NCBI RefSeq assembly: GCF_001044235.1
Contig: NZ_JYNL01000030.1
Span: forward strand, 6,754 to 70,753
Origin: Mycolicibacterium chlorophenolicum
GTDB lineage: Bacteria; Actinomycetota; Actinomycetes; Mycobacteriales; Mycobacteriaceae
DNA: 64,000 bases
Reading direction: 5' to 3'
Made by a program: the position numbers and the translations under genes. Shown in pieces: positions 46,324 through 57,435 of the stretch (the stretch's first letter is position 1; every line of letters begins with the position of its first letter). The notes beneath the pieces are model-generated. The model did no database searches. It was not told where the DNA came from and worked only from the letters and a program-made list of their open reading frames with translations.

Positions 46324-47778
46324 ATGGACGAGCCCCTGCGGTCCGGCGCCGCGGTCCTGGTCGTCGGGGCGGGCATCACCGGCCGGGCGGTGCTGGCCGC
46401 GCTGACGCCGCTGGGGGTGCGCGCCACCCTCACCGACGACAGCCCGTCTGCGCTGACGGCGTTCGCCCAGCAGGGGGTCGCCGTGATCGATCCGGCCGGA
46501 GCGGTCGCGACGATCGCCGACGTCGACCTCGTGGTGGTCAGCCCCGGCATTCCCCCCACCGCGCCGATCCCGGTCGCCGCCGCGGCCGCGGGCGTGCCGG
46601 TGTGGGGTGACGTCGAGCTCGCGTGGCGGCTGGACCGGGCCGGTCACCACGGCCCGCCGAAAACCTGGCTCGTGGTGACGGGCACCAACGGTAAGACCAC
46701 CACGACGTCGATGCTGTTCGCGATGCTGTGCGCCGCGGGCCGGCGTGCGGCGCTGTGCGGCAACATCGGCGAGCCGGTGCTGACCGTGCTCGATCGGCCG
46801 GTGGACGTGCTGGCCGTCGAGCTGTCGAGCTTCCAGCTGCACTGGGCGCCGTCGGTGCGCCCCGACGCGGGCGCGGTGCTCAACGTGGCCGAGGACCACC
46901 TGGACTGGCACGGGTCGCTGCAGGCCTACGCACACGACAAGGCGCGTGCGCTGACGGGCCGGGTGGCCGTCGGCGGTCTGGACGACGCGATCGCCACCCG
47001 GTTGCTGGGCGAGTCCGACGCGCCGACCAAGGCCGGCTTCCGGCTGGGGGAGCCCGGTCCGGGTGAGCTCGGCGTCGTCGACGGCCGGTTGGTCGACAAT
47101 GCGTTCGCGCCGGCGCAGGTGCTCGCCGACACGGCGGTGATCCCGGTGGCCGGTCCGGTCGGGGTGCTCGATGCGCTCGGCGCGGCGGCGCTGGCGCGGG
47201 CGGTCGACGTCCCGGCAGGGGCGATCGCCGAGGCGCTGTCGACGTTCGCGGTGGGCCGGCACCGCGCCGAGGTCGTCGCTGTCGCCGACGGCGTGCGCTA
47301 CGTCGACGACTCGAAGGCGACCAACCCGCACGCCGCGCAGGCGTCGATCAGCGCCTACCCGCGGGTGGTCTGGGTGGCCGGCGGTCTGCTCAAGGGTGCC
47401 TCGGTGGACGAGATGGTCGCCGCGGTGGCGAATCGCCTGGTCGGCGCCGTGGTGATCGGTCGGGACCGGGTCGTCGTGGGGGAGGCGTTATCACGACACG
47501 CACCGGATGTCCCCGTCGTCGAGGTGGTGACGGGGGAGGATTCTGGGGTGGTTGAGAATGCTGAGACACCTGTGACTGGTGGGACTCGAGTGGTCGACAC
47601 CGGCGGCAGGCCGCTGGCCGAGGCGGTCATGGCGACCGTGGTCGACGCCGCCCGTGGCCTCGCCCGGCCGGGCGACACGGTGCTCCTGGCACCTGCGGGG
47701 GCATCCTTCGACCAGTTCAGCGGCTACGGACAGCGGGGTGACGCGTTCGCCGCGGCCGTGCGCGCAGCGATCGGCTAG
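46324..47778 (+). CDS. murD: UDP-MurNAc-L-Ala:D-glutamate ligase
   Basis: MurD adds D-glutamate to UDP-MurNAc-L-alanine. The 484-residue ligase has an N-terminal Rossmann domain ([17 protein letters not shown]), the P-loop [38 protein letters not shown] and [11 protein letters not shown]. It begins 1 nt after the mraY stop. Unlike most genes in the cluster it does not overlap the following gene; ftsW starts 9 nt downstream. Confidence 0.96.
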   Translation: MDEPLRSGAAVLVVGAGITGRAVLAALTPLGVRATLTDDSPSALTAFAQQGVAVIDPAGAVATIADVDLVVVSPGIPPTAPIPVAAAAAGVPVWGDVELAWRLDRAGHHGPPKTWLVVTGTNGKTTTTSMLFAMLCAAGRRAALCGNIGEPVLTVLDRPVDVLAVELSSFQLHWAPSVRPDAGAVLNVAEDHLDWHGSLQAYAHDKARALTGRVAVGGLDDAIATRLLGESDAPTKAGFRLGEPGPGELGVVDGRLVDNAFAPAQVLADTAVIPVAGPVGVLDALGAAALARAVDVPAGAIAEALSTFAVGRHRAEVVAVADGVRYVDDSKATNPHAAQASISAYPRVVWVAGGLLKGASVDEMVAAVANRLVGAVVIGRDRVVVGEALSRHAPDVPVVEVVTGEDSGVVENAETPVTGGTRVVDTGGRPLAEAVMATVVDAARGLARPGDTVLLAPAGASFDQFSGYGQRGDAFAAAVRAAIG

Positions 47779-47787
47779 CGGGCCGCC

Positions 47788-49347
47788 GTGAGCACGATCC
47801 TCACCCGTCTGCGCCACCGGCGCGCCAACCCCGCCGCCGACGACGCCGGGACCTCACTGACGTCGTCGACCGCGTCGCACAACGCCTCCGGCACCGGTCC
47901 GCCTGCCCCACGCACCCGGGTCGGGGCGTGGCTGGACCGGCCGATGACGTCGTTCCACCTGATCATCGCCATCACCGCGCTGCTGCTCACGATGGGCCTG
48001 ACCATGGTGCTGTCGGCGTCCGGCGTCTACTCCTACGACATGGACGGCTCGCCGTGGGCGGTCTTCGGCAAGCAGCTGCTGTGGACGGCCATCGGCCTGT
48101 TCGCGTTCTACGTGGCGCTGCGCATCCCGGTCGCGATCATGCGCCGGTTCGCGTTCTCGGGCTTCGCGTTCACCGTCGTGTTGCTGGTCCTGGTGCTGGT
48201 CCCGGGCATCGGCAAGGTGTCCAACGGCTCGCGCGGCTGGTTCGTCATCGCCGGGTTCTCGATGCAGCCCTCGGAGCTCGCCAAGATCGCGCTGGCGATC
48301 TGGGGGGCGCACCTGCTCGCCGCGCGGCGCATGGAGCAGGCCTCCCTGCGCGAGATGCTCGTCCCGCTGGTGCCCGCCGCGGTCATCGCGCTGGCGCTCA
48401 TCGTCGCGCAGCCCGACCTCGGGCAGACGCTGTCGATGGGCGTGATCCTGCTGGGCCTGCTCTGGTACGCCGGCCTGCCACTGCGCGTGTTCCTGACGTC
48501 GTTGAGCGCGGTCGCGGTCTCCGGTGCCGTGCTGGCCATGACCGCCGGCTACCGCTCGGCGCGTGTGCAGTCGTGGCTCGACCCCGGCGCCGACGCGCAG
48601 GGCTCCGGCTACCAGGCTCGGCAGGCGCGGTTCGCGCTCGCCAACGGCGGGGTGTTCGGCGACGGACTGGGCCAGGGCACCGCGAAGTGGAACTACCTGC
48701 CCAACGCCCACAACGACTTCATCTTCGCGATCATCGGCGAGGAACTGGGGTTCATCGGCGCCGCCGGGCTGCTGTGCCTGTTCGGCCTGTTCGCCTACAC
48801 CGGCATGCGGATCGCCCGGCGCTCGGCCGATCCGTTCCTGCGGTTGCTCACCGCCACGGCCACGCTGTGGATCCTCTCGCAGGTGTTCATCAACGTCGGC
48901 TATGTCGTCGGCCTGCTCCCGGTCACCGGGCTGCAGCTGCCGCTGATCTCGGCCGGCGGAACGTCGACCGCCACCACCCTGCTGATGATCGGGATCATGG
49001 CCAACGCGGCCCGGCACGAGCCGCAGGCGGTGGCCGCGCTGCGCGCCGGCCGCGACGACCGCGTGAACCGGCTGCTGCGGTTGCCGTTGCCCGCGCCCTA
49101 CGTCCCCACCCGCACCGAGGCGCTGCGGGAGCGGTTGCGGTCCCGCAGCACGCGCGCGCCGAAACCTGCCGCCAAACCCACCGTCAAACCCGCCACGAAG
49201 TCCGCCGCCAAGAAGCCGGCGGCTGCCCAGCGGGCCCGGTCGGCGGACCGCCCGGTGCGCTCGGGTCGGGCGTCGGTCGGTTATGGTGCTGGCCGTCGTA
49301 GTCAGGGCCGGCCGGCCCGCGCACTGGAAGGTGAGCGTTACGGGTGA
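47788..49347 (+). CDS. ftsW: Septal SEDS peptidoglycan glycosyltransferase FtsW
   Basis: FtsW polymerises lipid II at the septum together with PbpB. The 519-residue SEDS protein has ten spans (the first [20 protein letters not shown]), [21 protein letters not shown], the large extracytoplasmic loop with [20 protein letters not shown] and [14 protein letters not shown], and [14 protein letters not shown]. The roughly 100-residue cytoplasmic C-terminal tail is rich in Lys/Ala/Pro/Arg, an actinobacterial feature that in H37Rv binds FtsZ. The GTG at 47788 is the start. The murG GTG overlaps its stop (GTGA). Confidence 0.96.
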   Translation: MSTILTRLRHRRANPAADDAGTSLTSSTASHNASGTGPPAPRTRVGAWLDRPMTSFHLIIAITALLLTMGLTMVLSASGVYSYDMDGSPWAVFGKQLLWTAIGLFAFYVALRIPVAIMRRFAFSGFAFTVVLLVLVLVPGIGKVSNGSRGWFVIAGFSMQPSELAKIALAIWGAHLLAARRMEQASLREMLVPLVPAAVIALALIVAQPDLGQTLSMGVILLGLLWYAGLPLRVFLTSLSAVAVSGAVLAMTAGYRSARVQSWLDPGADAQGSGYQARQARFALANGGVFGDGLGQGTAKWNYLPNAHNDFIFAIIGEELGFIGAAGLLCLFGLFAYTGMRIARRSADPFLRLLTATATLWILSQVFINVGYVVGLLPVTGLQLPLISAGGTSTATTLLMIGIMANAARHEPQAVAALRAGRDDRVNRLLRLPLPAPYVPTRTEALRERLRSRSTRAPKPAAKPTVKPATKSAAKKPAAAQRARSADRPVRSGRASVGYGAGRRSQGRPARALEGERYG

Positions 49348-50513
49348 CGGGGATCTCGGTCCCGCCGGGGCGAGGCGCAGGGGACGGCCGGAGGCTCTCG
49401 GTGGTTCTCGCCGGCGGAGGCACGGCGGGCCACGTCGAACCCGCGATGGCCGTCGCTGACGCGCTGCGCGCGCTCGACGCGGGCGTCCGGATCACCGCGC
49501 TGGGCACCGCCCGCGGCCTGGAGACCCGGCTGGTCCCCGAGCGCGGTTACGACCTCGAGCTGATCACCCCGGTGCCCCTGCCCCGCAAGCTGTCCGCCGA
49601 CCTCGCCCGCCTGCCCCTGCGGCTGCGCCGGGCCGTCCGGCAGACCCGGGCGGTCCTCGACGACGTGCAGGCCGACGTCGTCATCGGCTTCGGCGGCTAC
49701 GTCGCGGTGCCCGCCTACCTCGCAGCGCGCAGCGTGCGCCGCGGCAAGCGGGTGCCCGTCGTGGTCCACGAGGCGAATGCCAGCGCCGGCTGGGCGAACC
49801 GGGTCGGGGCCCGCTCGGCGGCCCGGGTGCTCTCGGCGGTGCCCGATCCCGGTCTGGGACCCGTCGAGGTGGTCGGGGTACCGGTGCGCGAGAGCATCAC
49901 GTCGCTGGACCGGCCGGCGTTGCGCGCCGAGGCGCGCGCGTTCTTCGGCTTCGCCGACGATGCCCGGGTGCTCCTGGTCTTCGGTGGCTCGCAGGGTGCG
50001 CAATCGCTCAACCGCGCGGTCTCGGCGGCCGCCGAAGAGCTTGCCCGGCAAGGGGTTTCGGTGCTGCACGCGCACGGTCCGAAGAACACGCTGGACCTTC
50101 GCGCCTCGGCACCCGGTGATCCGCCCTACGTCGCGGTGCCGTACCTGGACCGCATGGACCTGGCCTACGCCGCGGCCGACCTCGCGATCTGCCGCTCCGG
50201 CGCGATGACCGTGGCCGAGGTCAGTGCCGTCGGCCTGCCCGCGGTGTACGTGCCGCTGCCGATCGGCAACGGCGAGCAGCGCCTCAACGCCCTGCCGGTC
50301 GTCGAGGCCGGTGGCGGCCTGATCGTCGACGACCGCGACCTGACCCCCGAGTTCGTCTCCGGCACGGTCGCCGGTCTGCTCACCGATCAGGCCCGGCTGA
50401 CCGCGATGACGGCGGCGGCGACGCTGGCGGGGCATCCCGATGCCGCCCAGCGGGTCGCGCAGGCCGCGCTCGACGTGGCGGCGGCAGCGCGCAGCGGGCG
50501 GATCCGCCGGTGA
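49344..50513 (+). CDS. murG: UDP-GlcNAc:lipid I N-acetylglucosaminyltransferase
   Basis: MurG converts lipid I to lipid II at the inner membrane face. The 389-residue GT-B enzyme shows [22 protein letters not shown] (the G-loop), [41 protein letters not shown] and the UDP-GlcNAc-binding [22 protein letters not shown]. It is coupled on both sides by GTGA overlaps. Confidence 0.96.
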   Translation: MTGISVPPGRGAGDGRRLSVVLAGGGTAGHVEPAMAVADALRALDAGVRITALGTARGLETRLVPERGYDLELITPVPLPRKLSADLARLPLRLRRAVRQTRAVLDDVQADVVIGFGGYVAVPAYLAARSVRRGKRVPVVVHEANASAGWANRVGARSAARVLSAVPDPGLGPVEVVGVPVRESITSLDRPALRAEARAFFGFADDARVLLVFGGSQGAQSLNRAVSAAAEELARQGVSVLHAHGPKNTLDLRASAPGDPPYVAVPYLDRMDLAYAAADLAICRSGAMTVAEVSAVGLPAVYVPLPIGNGEQRLNALPVVEAGGGLIVDDRDLTPEFVSGTVAGLLTDQARLTAMTAAATLAGHPDAAQRVAQAALDVAAAARSGRIRR

Positions 50514-51961
50514 GTGGGCAGACGCTGCCCGCGGAGCTGCAGCGGGTGCACATGGTGGGCATCGGCGGCGCCGGCATGTCGGGCATCGCGCGCATCCTGC
50601 TCGACCGCGGCGGCCAGGTGTCCGGGTCGGACGCCAAGGAGTCGCGCGCGGTGCTGGCGTTGCAGGCCCGCGGCGCGCAGGTCCGGATCGGGCACGACGC
50701 GTCCGCGCTGGACATCCTGCCCGGCGGCCCCACGGCGGTGGTCACCACGCACGCCGCGATCCCGAAGACCAACCCCGAACTGGTCGAGGCCCGCAGGCGC
50801 GGCATCCCGGTGATCCTGCGGCCCGCCGTGCTCGCCCAGCTGATGGTCGGGCAGACCACGTTGATGGTCACCGGGACGGCCGGGAAGACGACGACGACAT
50901 CGATGCTCATCGTGGCGCTGCAGCACAGCGGTTTCGATCCGTCGTTCGCGGTCGGCGGTGATCTCGGTGAGCCCGGCACCAACGCCCATCACGGCAGCGG
51001 TGCCTACTTCGTCGCCGAGGCCGACGAGAGCGACGGATCACTGGTGCAGTACCGGCCCGACGTCGCGGTCGTGACCAACATCGAGGCCGACCACCTCGAC
51101 TTCTTCGGCACCGAGCAGGCCTACGTCGCCGTGTTCGACGCCTTCATGGAGCGTCTGGCGCCCGGCGGGTCGGTCGTGGTGTGCGTCGACGATCCGGGTG
51201 CGGCCGCGTTCGCCGATCGCACTGCGGCACTGGGGATCCGGGTGCTCCGCTACGGCAGCGGGGCTCAGCCCGGGCTGGCCGCCGCGCTGTTGGACTGGCA
51301 GCAGAAGGGGACGACGGCCGTGGCGACGGTGCAGTTGGCGGGGGAGGCCTCGCCGCGCACCATGCGGCTGGCGGTGCCCGGGCGGCACATGGCGCTCAAC
51401 GCGCTGGCCGCGCTGCTGGCGGCGATGCAGGTCGGCGCCTCACCGGACGACGTGCTCGACGCGCTGGCCGACTTCGAGGGGGTGCGGCGCCGGTTCGAGC
51501 TGGTGGGCACCGCGGCGGGGGTGCGGGTCTTCGACGACTACGCCCACCATCCGACCAAGGTCACCGCGGCGTTGACCACAGTGACGGCGCTCGCCCGGGA
51601 ATCGGGTGGCCGTGCGATCGTCGTGTTCCAGCCCCACTTGTATTCGCGCACACAGGCTTTCGCAGCGGAGTTCGGCACGGCGCTCAGCCTCGCCGACGAG
51701 GTCTTCGTGCTCGACGTGTACGCCGCGCGCGAGCAACCGCTGGCCGGGGTCAGTGGCGCCACCATCGCCGAGGCGGTGACGGCGCCGGTGAGCTACGTTC
51801 CGGATTTCTCGGCGGTGGCGGCGACCGTGGCGGCCGCCGCTCGGGCGGGCGACGTGGTGGTGACCATGGGCGCCGGTGATGTGACGTTGCTGGGCAAGGA
51901 GATCCTGACCGAGCTGCGGCGCACCGCCGATCGGCGGTCCGGGGGAGCGCAGGCGCCATGA
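50510..51961 (+). CDS. murC: UDP-MurNAc:L-alanine ligase
   Basis: MurC adds the first amino acid to UDP-MurNAc. The 483-residue ligase has the N-terminal dinucleotide-type loop [15 protein letters not shown], the P-loop [42 protein letters not shown], and [14 protein letters not shown]. Its place after murG, out of biochemical order, is the usual mycobacterial arrangement. The start is GTG at 50510; its stop overlaps ftsQ (ATGA). Confidence 0.96.
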   Translation: MSGQTLPAELQRVHMVGIGGAGMSGIARILLDRGGQVSGSDAKESRAVLALQARGAQVRIGHDASALDILPGGPTAVVTTHAAIPKTNPELVEARRRGIPVILRPAVLAQLMVGQTTLMVTGTAGKTTTTSMLIVALQHSGFDPSFAVGGDLGEPGTNAHHGSGAYFVAEADESDGSLVQYRPDVAVVTNIEADHLDFFGTEQAYVAVFDAFMERLAPGGSVVVCVDDPGAAAFADRTAALGIRVLRYGSGAQPGLAAALLDWQQKGTTAVATVQLAGEASPRTMRLAVPGRHMALNALAALLAAMQVGASPDDVLDALADFEGVRRRFELVGTAAGVRVFDDYAHHPTKVTAALTTVTALARESGGRAIVVFQPHLYSRTQAFAAEFGTALSLADEVFVLDVYAAREQPLAGVSGATIAEAVTAPVSYVPDFSAVAATVAAAARAGDVVVTMGAGDVTLLGKEILTELRRTADRRSGGAQAP

Positions 51962-52872
51962 CGGGGCCCACCGACGGCGAATCCGCCGCGCCCACCGAGG
52001 ACGACGCCGCCGCCGCGCAGACCGAGCCCGCCGGGGACGCAGCCGACACCGCCGACACCGAGGGCCCGCGCCGGCGGGCCCGCCGCGAACGCGAGGAGCG
52101 CCGGGCGGCGCAGGCGCGGGCCGTCGCGATCGAGGAGGCGCGCCGTGAAGCCAAGCGGAAGACCCTCGGCCGTCCGCTGCCGGAGACCGCGTCACTGGGG
52201 CGTGGTGCGGTCCGCGGGCTGAAGGCGCTGTTGTGGACCGCGGTGATCGCGGTGCTGGTCGTCGGCATCGGGCTGCTGCTGTACTTCACGCCGATCATGT
52301 CGGCCCGCAACATCGTCGTCACGGGGCTGGGCGCGGTCACCCAGGACGAGGTGGAGTCGGTGGCCGCCGTGCCCCCGGGCACTCCGCTGCTGCAGGTCAA
52401 CACCGACGCGGTGGCCGAGAAGGTCGCCGGCATCCGGCGCGTGGCCAGTGCCCGGGTGCAGCGCGAGTACCCCTCGACGCTGCGGATCACCGTCGTCGAA
52501 CGGGTCCCCGTCGTGGTCCGCGACTATCCGGACGGGGTGCACGTCTTCGACAAGGACGGTGTGGACTTCGCGACAGGTCCTCCGCCGCCGGGCATCCCGT
52601 ATCTGGACACCGAGAATCCGGGGCCGGACGATCCGGCCACCAAGGCCGCGCTGGAGGTCATGACGTCGCTGCGTCCGGAGGTGGCCGGTCAGGTGGGCCG
52701 GGTGTCGGCGCCGTCGGTCGCCGCGATCACGCTGACGCTGATCGACGGGCGCACCGTGGTGTGGGGCACCACCGATCGCACGGAGGAGAAGGCGCTCAAG
52801 CTCGGGGCGCTGCTGACCCAGCCCGGCAAGGTCTACGACGTGTCGAGTCCGGATCTGCCGACGGTCAAGTAG
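51958..52872 (+). CDS. ftsQ: Divisome protein FtsQ
   Basis: The 304-residue single-pass divisome protein has a long acidic/basic cytoplasmic N-terminus (1-90), one span (about 91-113, [20 protein letters not shown]), the POTRA domain beginning [20 protein letters not shown] and a C-terminal beta domain ([23 protein letters not shown]). It bridges the FtsL complex and PbpB/FtsW. It ends the forward run of mraZ to ftsQ; a reverse-strand gene sits between it and ftsZ. Confidence 0.94.
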   Translation: MTGPTDGESAAPTEDDAAAAQTEPAGDAADTADTEGPRRRARREREERRAAQARAVAIEEARREAKRKTLGRPLPETASLGRGAVRGLKALLWTAVIAVLVVGIGLLLYFTPIMSARNIVVTGLGAVTQDEVESVAAVPPGTPLLQVNTDAVAEKVAGIRRVASARVQREYPSTLRITVVERVPVVVRDYPDGVHVFDKDGVDFATGPPPPGIPYLDTENPGPDDPATKAALEVMTSLRPEVAGQVGRVSAPSVAAITLTLIDGRTVVWGTTDRTEEKALKLGALLTQPGKVYDVSSPDLPTVK

Positions 52873-52875
52873 CTA

Positions 52876-53364
52876 TCAGACCGCGGTGCACCAGCGGCCG
52901 TCCTGGCGCCGCAGCGTGGCCCGGGTGATCTGGGTCTGGGGCGGATTGGACCCGCTCTCGGTGGTCACGGTGATGTCGGCGGTGGCCGTGTCCCCGGTGA
53001 CGACGACGTGGTCGATGCCGTCGAGTCGCACCACCGTCGAGCCGGCCAGCGCCTGCCGCAGGTCGGCGATGGGCCCGGAGATCTGATCGGCCAGGTTCGT
53101 CGCGGAGGCGTCGTTGCGCAGGGTCGCGCCGATGTCGGTGCCGAAGGTGGGCAGCCACGTGGGCGCTGCGGGTGTACACGACAGTTGGGCCGCCGTGGCG
53201 AGGTCGAGCTCGGCGCTTGCCTGGGCCTGCCGGGTGAGCACGTCGCGGATCTGGTCCTCGTCGCTGGGCACCGGGTCGGGGGTGGGGGGCTGGGCGTGCG
53301 CCACGGGTGCGGCGAGCAGGAGCGATCCGGCGGTGACGAGTGCGCCGACGATGCGGTTGGCCAT
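52876..53364 (-). CDS. Small secreted protein, NTF2-like/MTB12-like, inserted between ftsQ and ftsZ
   Basis: The 162-residue exported protein has a clear signal peptide (MANRIVGALVTAGSLLLAAPVAHA, cut after AHA), then an acidic Pro-rich linker and a domain of about 120 residues with two cysteines (SCTPAAPTW and the final WCTAV) that may pair. The pattern DEDQIRDVLTRQAQASAELD, a central helix, then beta strands with VVTGDTATADITVT resembles mycobacterial secreted NTF2-like proteins such as the MTB12 family; this is an inference. It lies on the strand opposite the dcw genes, 3 nt from the ftsQ stop. I do not know it at this place in H37Rv. Confidence 0.78.
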   Translation of the reverse strand: MANRIVGALVTAGSLLLAAPVAHAQPPTPDPVPSDEDQIRDVLTRQAQASAELDLATAAQLSCTPAAPTWLPTFGTDIGATLRNDASATNLADQISGPIADLRQALAGSTVVRLDGIDHVVVTGDTATADITVTTESGSNPPQTQITRATLRRQDGRWCTAV

Positions 53365-53644
53365 GGTTCCCCCGGAGGTGGTGCCGACCTCGATGACGCT
53401 AGGCCGGATCGGTGGCCGGTGGCGCCGATTCGCCGCAGAAAAGGTCCTGCAGAACCCCGGGCAACTCGGTCAACATTTGTCGTGTCGTTTCGGCGCGCCT
53501 GCCGGGCATCGGCGCGCGGTCACCCTACCGTTCTGGTTGCGCGGAACAACTTGACATAACTCTAAGCCTCTAGTTGAGATTGAGGGTTTGGGCCAGTGGT
53601 TATCCGTGACACGACAGGCAACTCAGGGCAGGAAGGGCGATGCG
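53365..53644 (+). promoter_or_regulatory. ftsZ leader and promoter region
   Basis: This 280-nt gap precedes ftsZ and the reverse-strand secreted-protein gene. A perfect TTGACA (53551-53556) is followed, 18 nt later, by TGAGAT (53575-53580), a weak -10, giving a leader of about 55-60 nt. AGGAAGG lies about 8 nt before the ATG. I see no ORF and no strong hairpin in the rest. H37Rv ftsZ is known to have several promoters here. Confidence 0.4.
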
Positions 53645-54808
53645 ATGACCCCCCCGCATAACTACCTCGCAGTGATCAAGGTGGTCGGCATCGGCGGCGG
53701 CGGCGTCAACGCCGTCAACCGGATGATCGAGCAGGGTCTCAAGGGCGTCGAGTTCATTGCGATCAACACCGACGCACAGGCGCTGTTGATGAGCGATGCC
53801 GACGTCAAACTGGACGTCGGGCGCGACTCGACACGTGGACTCGGCGCGGGCGCGGACCCCGAGGTCGGCCGCAAGGCCGCCGAAGACGCCAAGGACGACA
53901 TCGAGGAGCTGCTGCGCGGCGCCGACATGGTGTTCGTCACCGCGGGCGAGGGCGGCGGCACCGGCACCGGCGGCGCGCCGGTGGTGGCCTCGATCGCCCG
54001 CAAGCTGGGCGCGCTGACCGTGGGCGTGGTGACGCGGCCGTTCTCCTTCGAGGGCAAGCGGCGCAGCAACCAGGCCGAGAACGGCATCCAGGCGCTGCGC
54101 GAGAGCTGCGACACGCTCATCGTCATCCCCAACGACCGGCTGCTGCAGATGGGCGACGCGGCGGTGTCGCTGATGGACGCGTTCCGCAGCGCCGACGAGG
54201 TGCTGCTCAACGGTGTGCAGGGCATCACCGACCTGATCACCACCCCCGGCCTGATCAACGTCGACTTCGCCGACGTCAAGGGCGTGATGAGTTCCGCGGG
54301 CACCGCGCTGATGGGCATCGGCTCGGCCCGCGGCGACGGCCGCGCGCTCAAGGCCGCCGAGATCGCGATCAACTCGCCGCTGCTGGAGGCGTCGATGGAG
54401 GGCGCCCAGGGCGTGCTGCTGTCGGTCGCCGGCGGCAGCGATCTGGGTCTGTTCGAGATCAACGAGGCCGCCTCGCTGGTCCAGGACGCCGCGCATCCCG
54501 ACGCGAACATCATCTTCGGCACCGTGATCGACGACTCGCTGGGCGACGAGGTCCGGGTCACCGTGATCGCGGCCGGCTTCGACGCCGCCGGTCCGGGACG
54601 CAAGCCGGTCACCGGGGAGACCGCGGCCGCGGCCGCGGCGCAGCCGATCGCGCCGGGCAAGGCGGGCCGGGTGGGCTCGCTGTTCGAGTCCGCCGATCCG
54701 GCGAGCGTGCCGGCCGCGCACACCAATGGCGCGACCGTGCGCATCGGGGGCGGTGACGACGGCATCTCCGATGACGACGTCGACGTGCCGCCCTTCATGC
54801 GCCACTGA
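53645..54808 (+). CDS. ftsZ: Cell division GTPase FtsZ
   Basis: FtsZ polymerises into the Z-ring. The 387-residue protein has [14 protein letters not shown], the tubulin signature GGGTGTG at residues 103-109, the T7 loop [11 protein letters not shown] with the catalytic Asp residues, a variable linker (about 320-375), and the C-terminal anchor [12 protein letters not shown] that binds SepF and FtsW. ATG 53645 ([13 protein letters not shown]) is the family start; the frame is open 19 codons upstream. pgeF follows after 21 nt. Confidence 0.97.
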   Translation: MTPPHNYLAVIKVVGIGGGGVNAVNRMIEQGLKGVEFIAINTDAQALLMSDADVKLDVGRDSTRGLGAGADPEVGRKAAEDAKDDIEELLRGADMVFVTAGEGGGTGTGGAPVVASIARKLGALTVGVVTRPFSFEGKRRSNQAENGIQALRESCDTLIVIPNDRLLQMGDAAVSLMDAFRSADEVLLNGVQGITDLITTPGLINVDFADVKGVMSSAGTALMGIGSARGDGRALKAAEIAINSPLLEASMEGAQGVLLSVAGGSDLGLFEINEAASLVQDAAHPDANIIFGTVIDDSLGDEVRVTVIAAGFDAAGPGRKPVTGETAAAAAAQPIAPGKAGRVGSLFESADPASVPAAHTNGATVRIGGGDDGISDDDVDVPPFMRH

Positions 54809-54829
54809 CACGACGTACGGTCGCACCTG

Positions 54830-55540
54830 ATGTTCCGTGTGCGCCGCGTGACCACCACCCGGGCGGGTGGGATGTCCCGACCGCCGTTCGCGACGTTCAA
54901 CCTCGGTGACCACGTCGGCGACGACCCGGCCGCGGTGGCCGCCAACCGGCGCCGTCTGGCCACCGCCACCGGGCTGGGCGCCGGCGGCATCGTCTGGATG
55001 AACCAGACCCACAGCACCCGCGTCGAACTCGTCGACCATGGCGGCCAGACCGTCGACGCCACCGACGGGGTGGTGACCACCACGCCGTCGCTCGGGCTGG
55101 CCGTGGTGACGGCCGACTGCGTACCGGTGCTGATGGCCGATGCCCGCCACGGGGTCATCGCCGCCGTGCATGCGGGCCGGGTGGGCGCCGCGGGCGGCAT
55201 CGTCGCCCGCGCGGTGCAGGTCATGGTCGACGCCGGCGCGCGCGCCGAGGACATCTCGGTGCTGCTGGGTCCGGCGGTCAGCGGGCGCAACTACGAGGTG
55301 CCCGCCGAGATGGCCGACGAGGTCGAGCGCGCGCTCCCGGGCAGCCGGACCACGACGGCCCGGGGCACGCCGGGGCTGGATCTGCGCGCGGGGATCGCCG
55401 CGCAGCTGCGCACCCTCGGTATCACCGCGATCGACGTCGATCCGCGCTGCACGGTCGATGACCCGGCGTTGTTCAGCCACCGCCGGGACGCGCCGACCGG
55501 CCGGCTCGCGTCGGTGATCTGGCTGGAGCCGGCATCGTGA
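54830..55540 (+). CDS. pgeF: Laccase-domain protein (PgeF/YfiH family)
   Basis: The 236-residue protein of the multicopper-like YfiH fold. In E. coli PgeF hydrolyses wrongly built UDP-MurNAc-L-Ser dipeptide precursors; other members act as purine nucleoside phosphorylases or adenosine deaminases. The metal-ligand residues are present: His in WMNQTHSTRV, Cys in VTADCVPVL, His in AAVHAGRVGAAGG. The usual AGWRG reads AGRVG here, as in some actinobacterial members. It is translationally coupled to the next gene (overlap of 4 nt) within the ftsZ-wag31 block. Confidence 0.9.
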   Translation: MFRVRRVTTTRAGGMSRPPFATFNLGDHVGDDPAAVAANRRRLATATGLGAGGIVWMNQTHSTRVELVDHGGQTVDATDGVVTTTPSLGLAVVTADCVPVLMADARHGVIAAVHAGRVGAAGGIVARAVQVMVDAGARAEDISVLLGPAVSGRNYEVPAEMADEVERALPGSRTTTARGTPGLDLRAGIAAQLRTLGITAIDVDPRCTVDDPALFSHRRDAPTGRLASVIWLEPAS

Positions 55541-56376
55541 CGGCCCCGCGTGAGGACGAGTTGCGCGACGCGCTCGAGCAGATCCGCGCCCGCCTGGCCC
55601 GGGCGGCCGAGGCGGCGGGACGTGACGTCGAGACGATCGAGCTGCTGCCGGTCACCAAGTTCTTTCCCGCCTCCGACGTCGCCGCCCTCTACCGGCTGGG
55701 CTGCCGGTCGTTCGGCGAATCCCGGGACCAGGAGGCGACGCGCAAGATCGAGGAACTGCGCGACATCACCGACTGCCCGGGCATCCGCTGGCACATGATC
55801 GGGCGCATCCAGCGCAACAAGGCGCGCTCGATCGGCGAATGGGCTGATACCGCGCACTCCGTCGACAACGCGAAGGTCGTCGGCGCGCTGGACCGGTCGG
55901 CCTCCGACGCGCTGGAGCGTGGTGCGCGCCCCGATCCGCTCCGGGTGTTCCTGCAGGTGAGCCTCGACGGCGACGAGAGCCGCGGCGGCGTCGACGTGAC
56001 CGCGACGGGGCGCATCGACGACCTGTGCGCCGCGATCGACGACGCTGCCGGGCTGAGCTTCGTCGGCCTGATGGCCATCCCGCCGCTGGGCGCCGACCCC
56101 GACGCGGCGTTCGCCCGGTTGGCCGAGGAGCACCACCGGGTGCAGGAGCGGTATCCGCAGCGGCTGGACCTGTCGGCGGGCATGTCGGGCGACCTCGAAG
56201 CCGCGGTGCGACACGGATCCACATGTGTGCGTGTCGGTACCGCGCTCTTGGGCGCACGACCGCTAACGTCACCTCCAGAAGTCACACGAGTCACACCTTC
56301 ATCACAGACAACAGAGTCTTCCGACTCACCGGAAACCGGTCACAGGTCATCACCGCACGAGGGGTCCTCACGATGA
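55537..56376 (+). CDS. YggS/PLPBP family pyridoxal-phosphate homeostasis protein
   Basis: The 279-residue alanine-racemase-fold protein binds PLP but has no known catalytic activity and affects B6 and amino-acid balance. Key parts are [13 protein letters not shown] with the PLP Lys, [57 protein letters not shown]. The expected fold ends near [10 protein letters not shown], yet the frame runs on for about 35 Ser/Thr/Pro-rich residues to overlap the sepF ATG by 4 nt. The GTG at 55537 is the start. It belongs to the ftsZ-sepF block as in most Gram-positives. Confidence 0.92.
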   Translation: MTAPREDELRDALEQIRARLARAAEAAGRDVETIELLPVTKFFPASDVAALYRLGCRSFGESRDQEATRKIEELRDITDCPGIRWHMIGRIQRNKARSIGEWADTAHSVDNAKVVGALDRSASDALERGARPDPLRVFLQVSLDGDESRGGVDVTATGRIDDLCAAIDDAAGLSFVGLMAIPPLGADPDAAFARLAEEHHRVQERYPQRLDLSAGMSGDLEAAVRHGSTCVRVGTALLGARPLTSPPEVTRVTPSSQTTESSDSPETGHRSSPHEGSSR

Positions 56377-57029
56377 GCACACTGCACAAGGTCAAGGCCT
56401 ACTTCGGTATGGCCCCGATGGACGATTACGAGGACGACTACTACGAGGACGACGAGCGCGGTTCGGCCCGCGGTTACCGTCGCCCCCGCGAGGACCGGTT
56501 CGAGGAGGACGGGTACACCCGCGGTTACGACGACCTGCCCGAGGCCCGCCGCCGCGACTACGACGAGCCGGCCGCCTACCGGGGCGGCATGGGCGGCGGC
56601 TTCGACGACGGACGGTTCGAGGCCCGGATGCGCTCGCCGCGTGAATTCGACCGCACCCCACCGCGTTTCGGTGCGATGCGGGGTTCGACGCGCGGGGCGC
56701 TGGCGATGGATCCGCGCGGTATGGCCGAGCTGTTCGAAGCCGGCAGCCCGCTGGCGAAGATCACCACGCTGCGGCCCAAGGACTACAGCGAGGCCCGCAC
56801 CATCGGTGAGCGGTTCCGCGACGGCACGCCCGTCATCATGGATCTGGTCTCGATGGACAACGCCGATGCCAAGCGGCTCGTCGACTTCGCGGCCGGGCTG
56901 GCGTTCGCGTTGCGCGGCTCATTCGACAAGGTCGCGACTAAGGTCTTCCTGCTCTCGCCCGCCGATGTCGACGTCACCGCCGAGCAGCGGCGCCGGATCG
57001 CCGAGGCCGGTTTCTACGCCTACCAGTAG
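56373..57029 (+). CDS. sepF: Cell division protein SepF
   Basis: SepF anchors FtsZ to the membrane and is essential in mycobacteria, which lack FtsA and ZipA. The 218-residue protein has the N-terminal membrane-targeting helix [13 protein letters not shown], a long Asp/Glu/Tyr/Arg-rich linker (16-110), and the C-terminal SepF core [49 protein letters not shown] and [14 protein letters not shown] 56373 overlaps the upstream gene by 4 nt. Confidence 0.96.
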   Translation: MSTLHKVKAYFGMAPMDDYEDDYYEDDERGSARGYRRPREDRFEEDGYTRGYDDLPEARRRDYDEPAAYRGGMGGGFDDGRFEARMRSPREFDRTPPRFGAMRGSTRGALAMDPRGMAELFEAGSPLAKITTLRPKDYSEARTIGERFRDGTPVIMDLVSMDNADAKRLVDFAAGLAFALRGSFDKVATKVFLLSPADVDVTAEQRRRIAEAGFYAYQ

Positions 57030-57144
57030 CAGCGCCCGGTAACGCCAGCGGAGTCGCAGGTCCCCCGGCACGGGTAGGCTGGCGGCGCCGACCGACATCG
57101 CGGCCGGCATCCCCGTCACATCGCCTGAGTGAGGTCACCTTCCG

Positions 57145-57435
57145 TTGGGGCTGTTCTTCGAAATCCTCGGTTTCGCGCTGTTCGTGTTCTGGCTCCTGCT
57201 GATCGCCCGGGTCGTGGTCGAGTTCATCCGGTCGTTCAGCCGGGACTGGCATCCGCGGGGCGCGACCGTGGTGGTGCTCGAGGTCATCATGACGTTGACG
57301 GACCCGCCCGTGAAACTGTTGCGGCGCATCATCCCGCAACTGACGATCGGCGCCGTGCGGTTCGATCTGTCGATCATGGTGCTGCTGCTCGTCGCCTTCA
57401 TCGGCATGCAGTTGGCCTTCGGCGCCGCGACCTGA
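57145..57435 (+). CDS. YggT family membrane protein (Rv2146c-type)
   Basis: The 96-residue protein has two spans: FFEILGFALFVFWLLLIARVVVEFI and LSIMVLLLVAFIGMQLAFG. The motif DPPVKLLRRIIP between them is the YggT signature. Members are linked to division-site or turgor functions in plastids and bacteria, without a defined activity. The TTG at 57145 is the likely start (MGLFFEILG); GAGGTCACC lies upstream. The 115-nt gap after sepF contains TAGGCT (57075-57080), a possible promoter of its own. Confidence 0.88.
   Translation: MGLFFEILGFALFVFWLLLIARVVVEFIRSFSRDWHPRGATVVVLEVIMTLTDPPVKLLRRIIPQLTIGAVRFDLSIMVLLLVAFIGMQLAFGAAT

Noticed and set aside
53600..55480. Long reverse open frames (over 500 codons) opposite ftsZ and pgeF
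   Set aside because: They are opposite-strand shadows of strongly conserved genes, with no domain or ribosome binding site.
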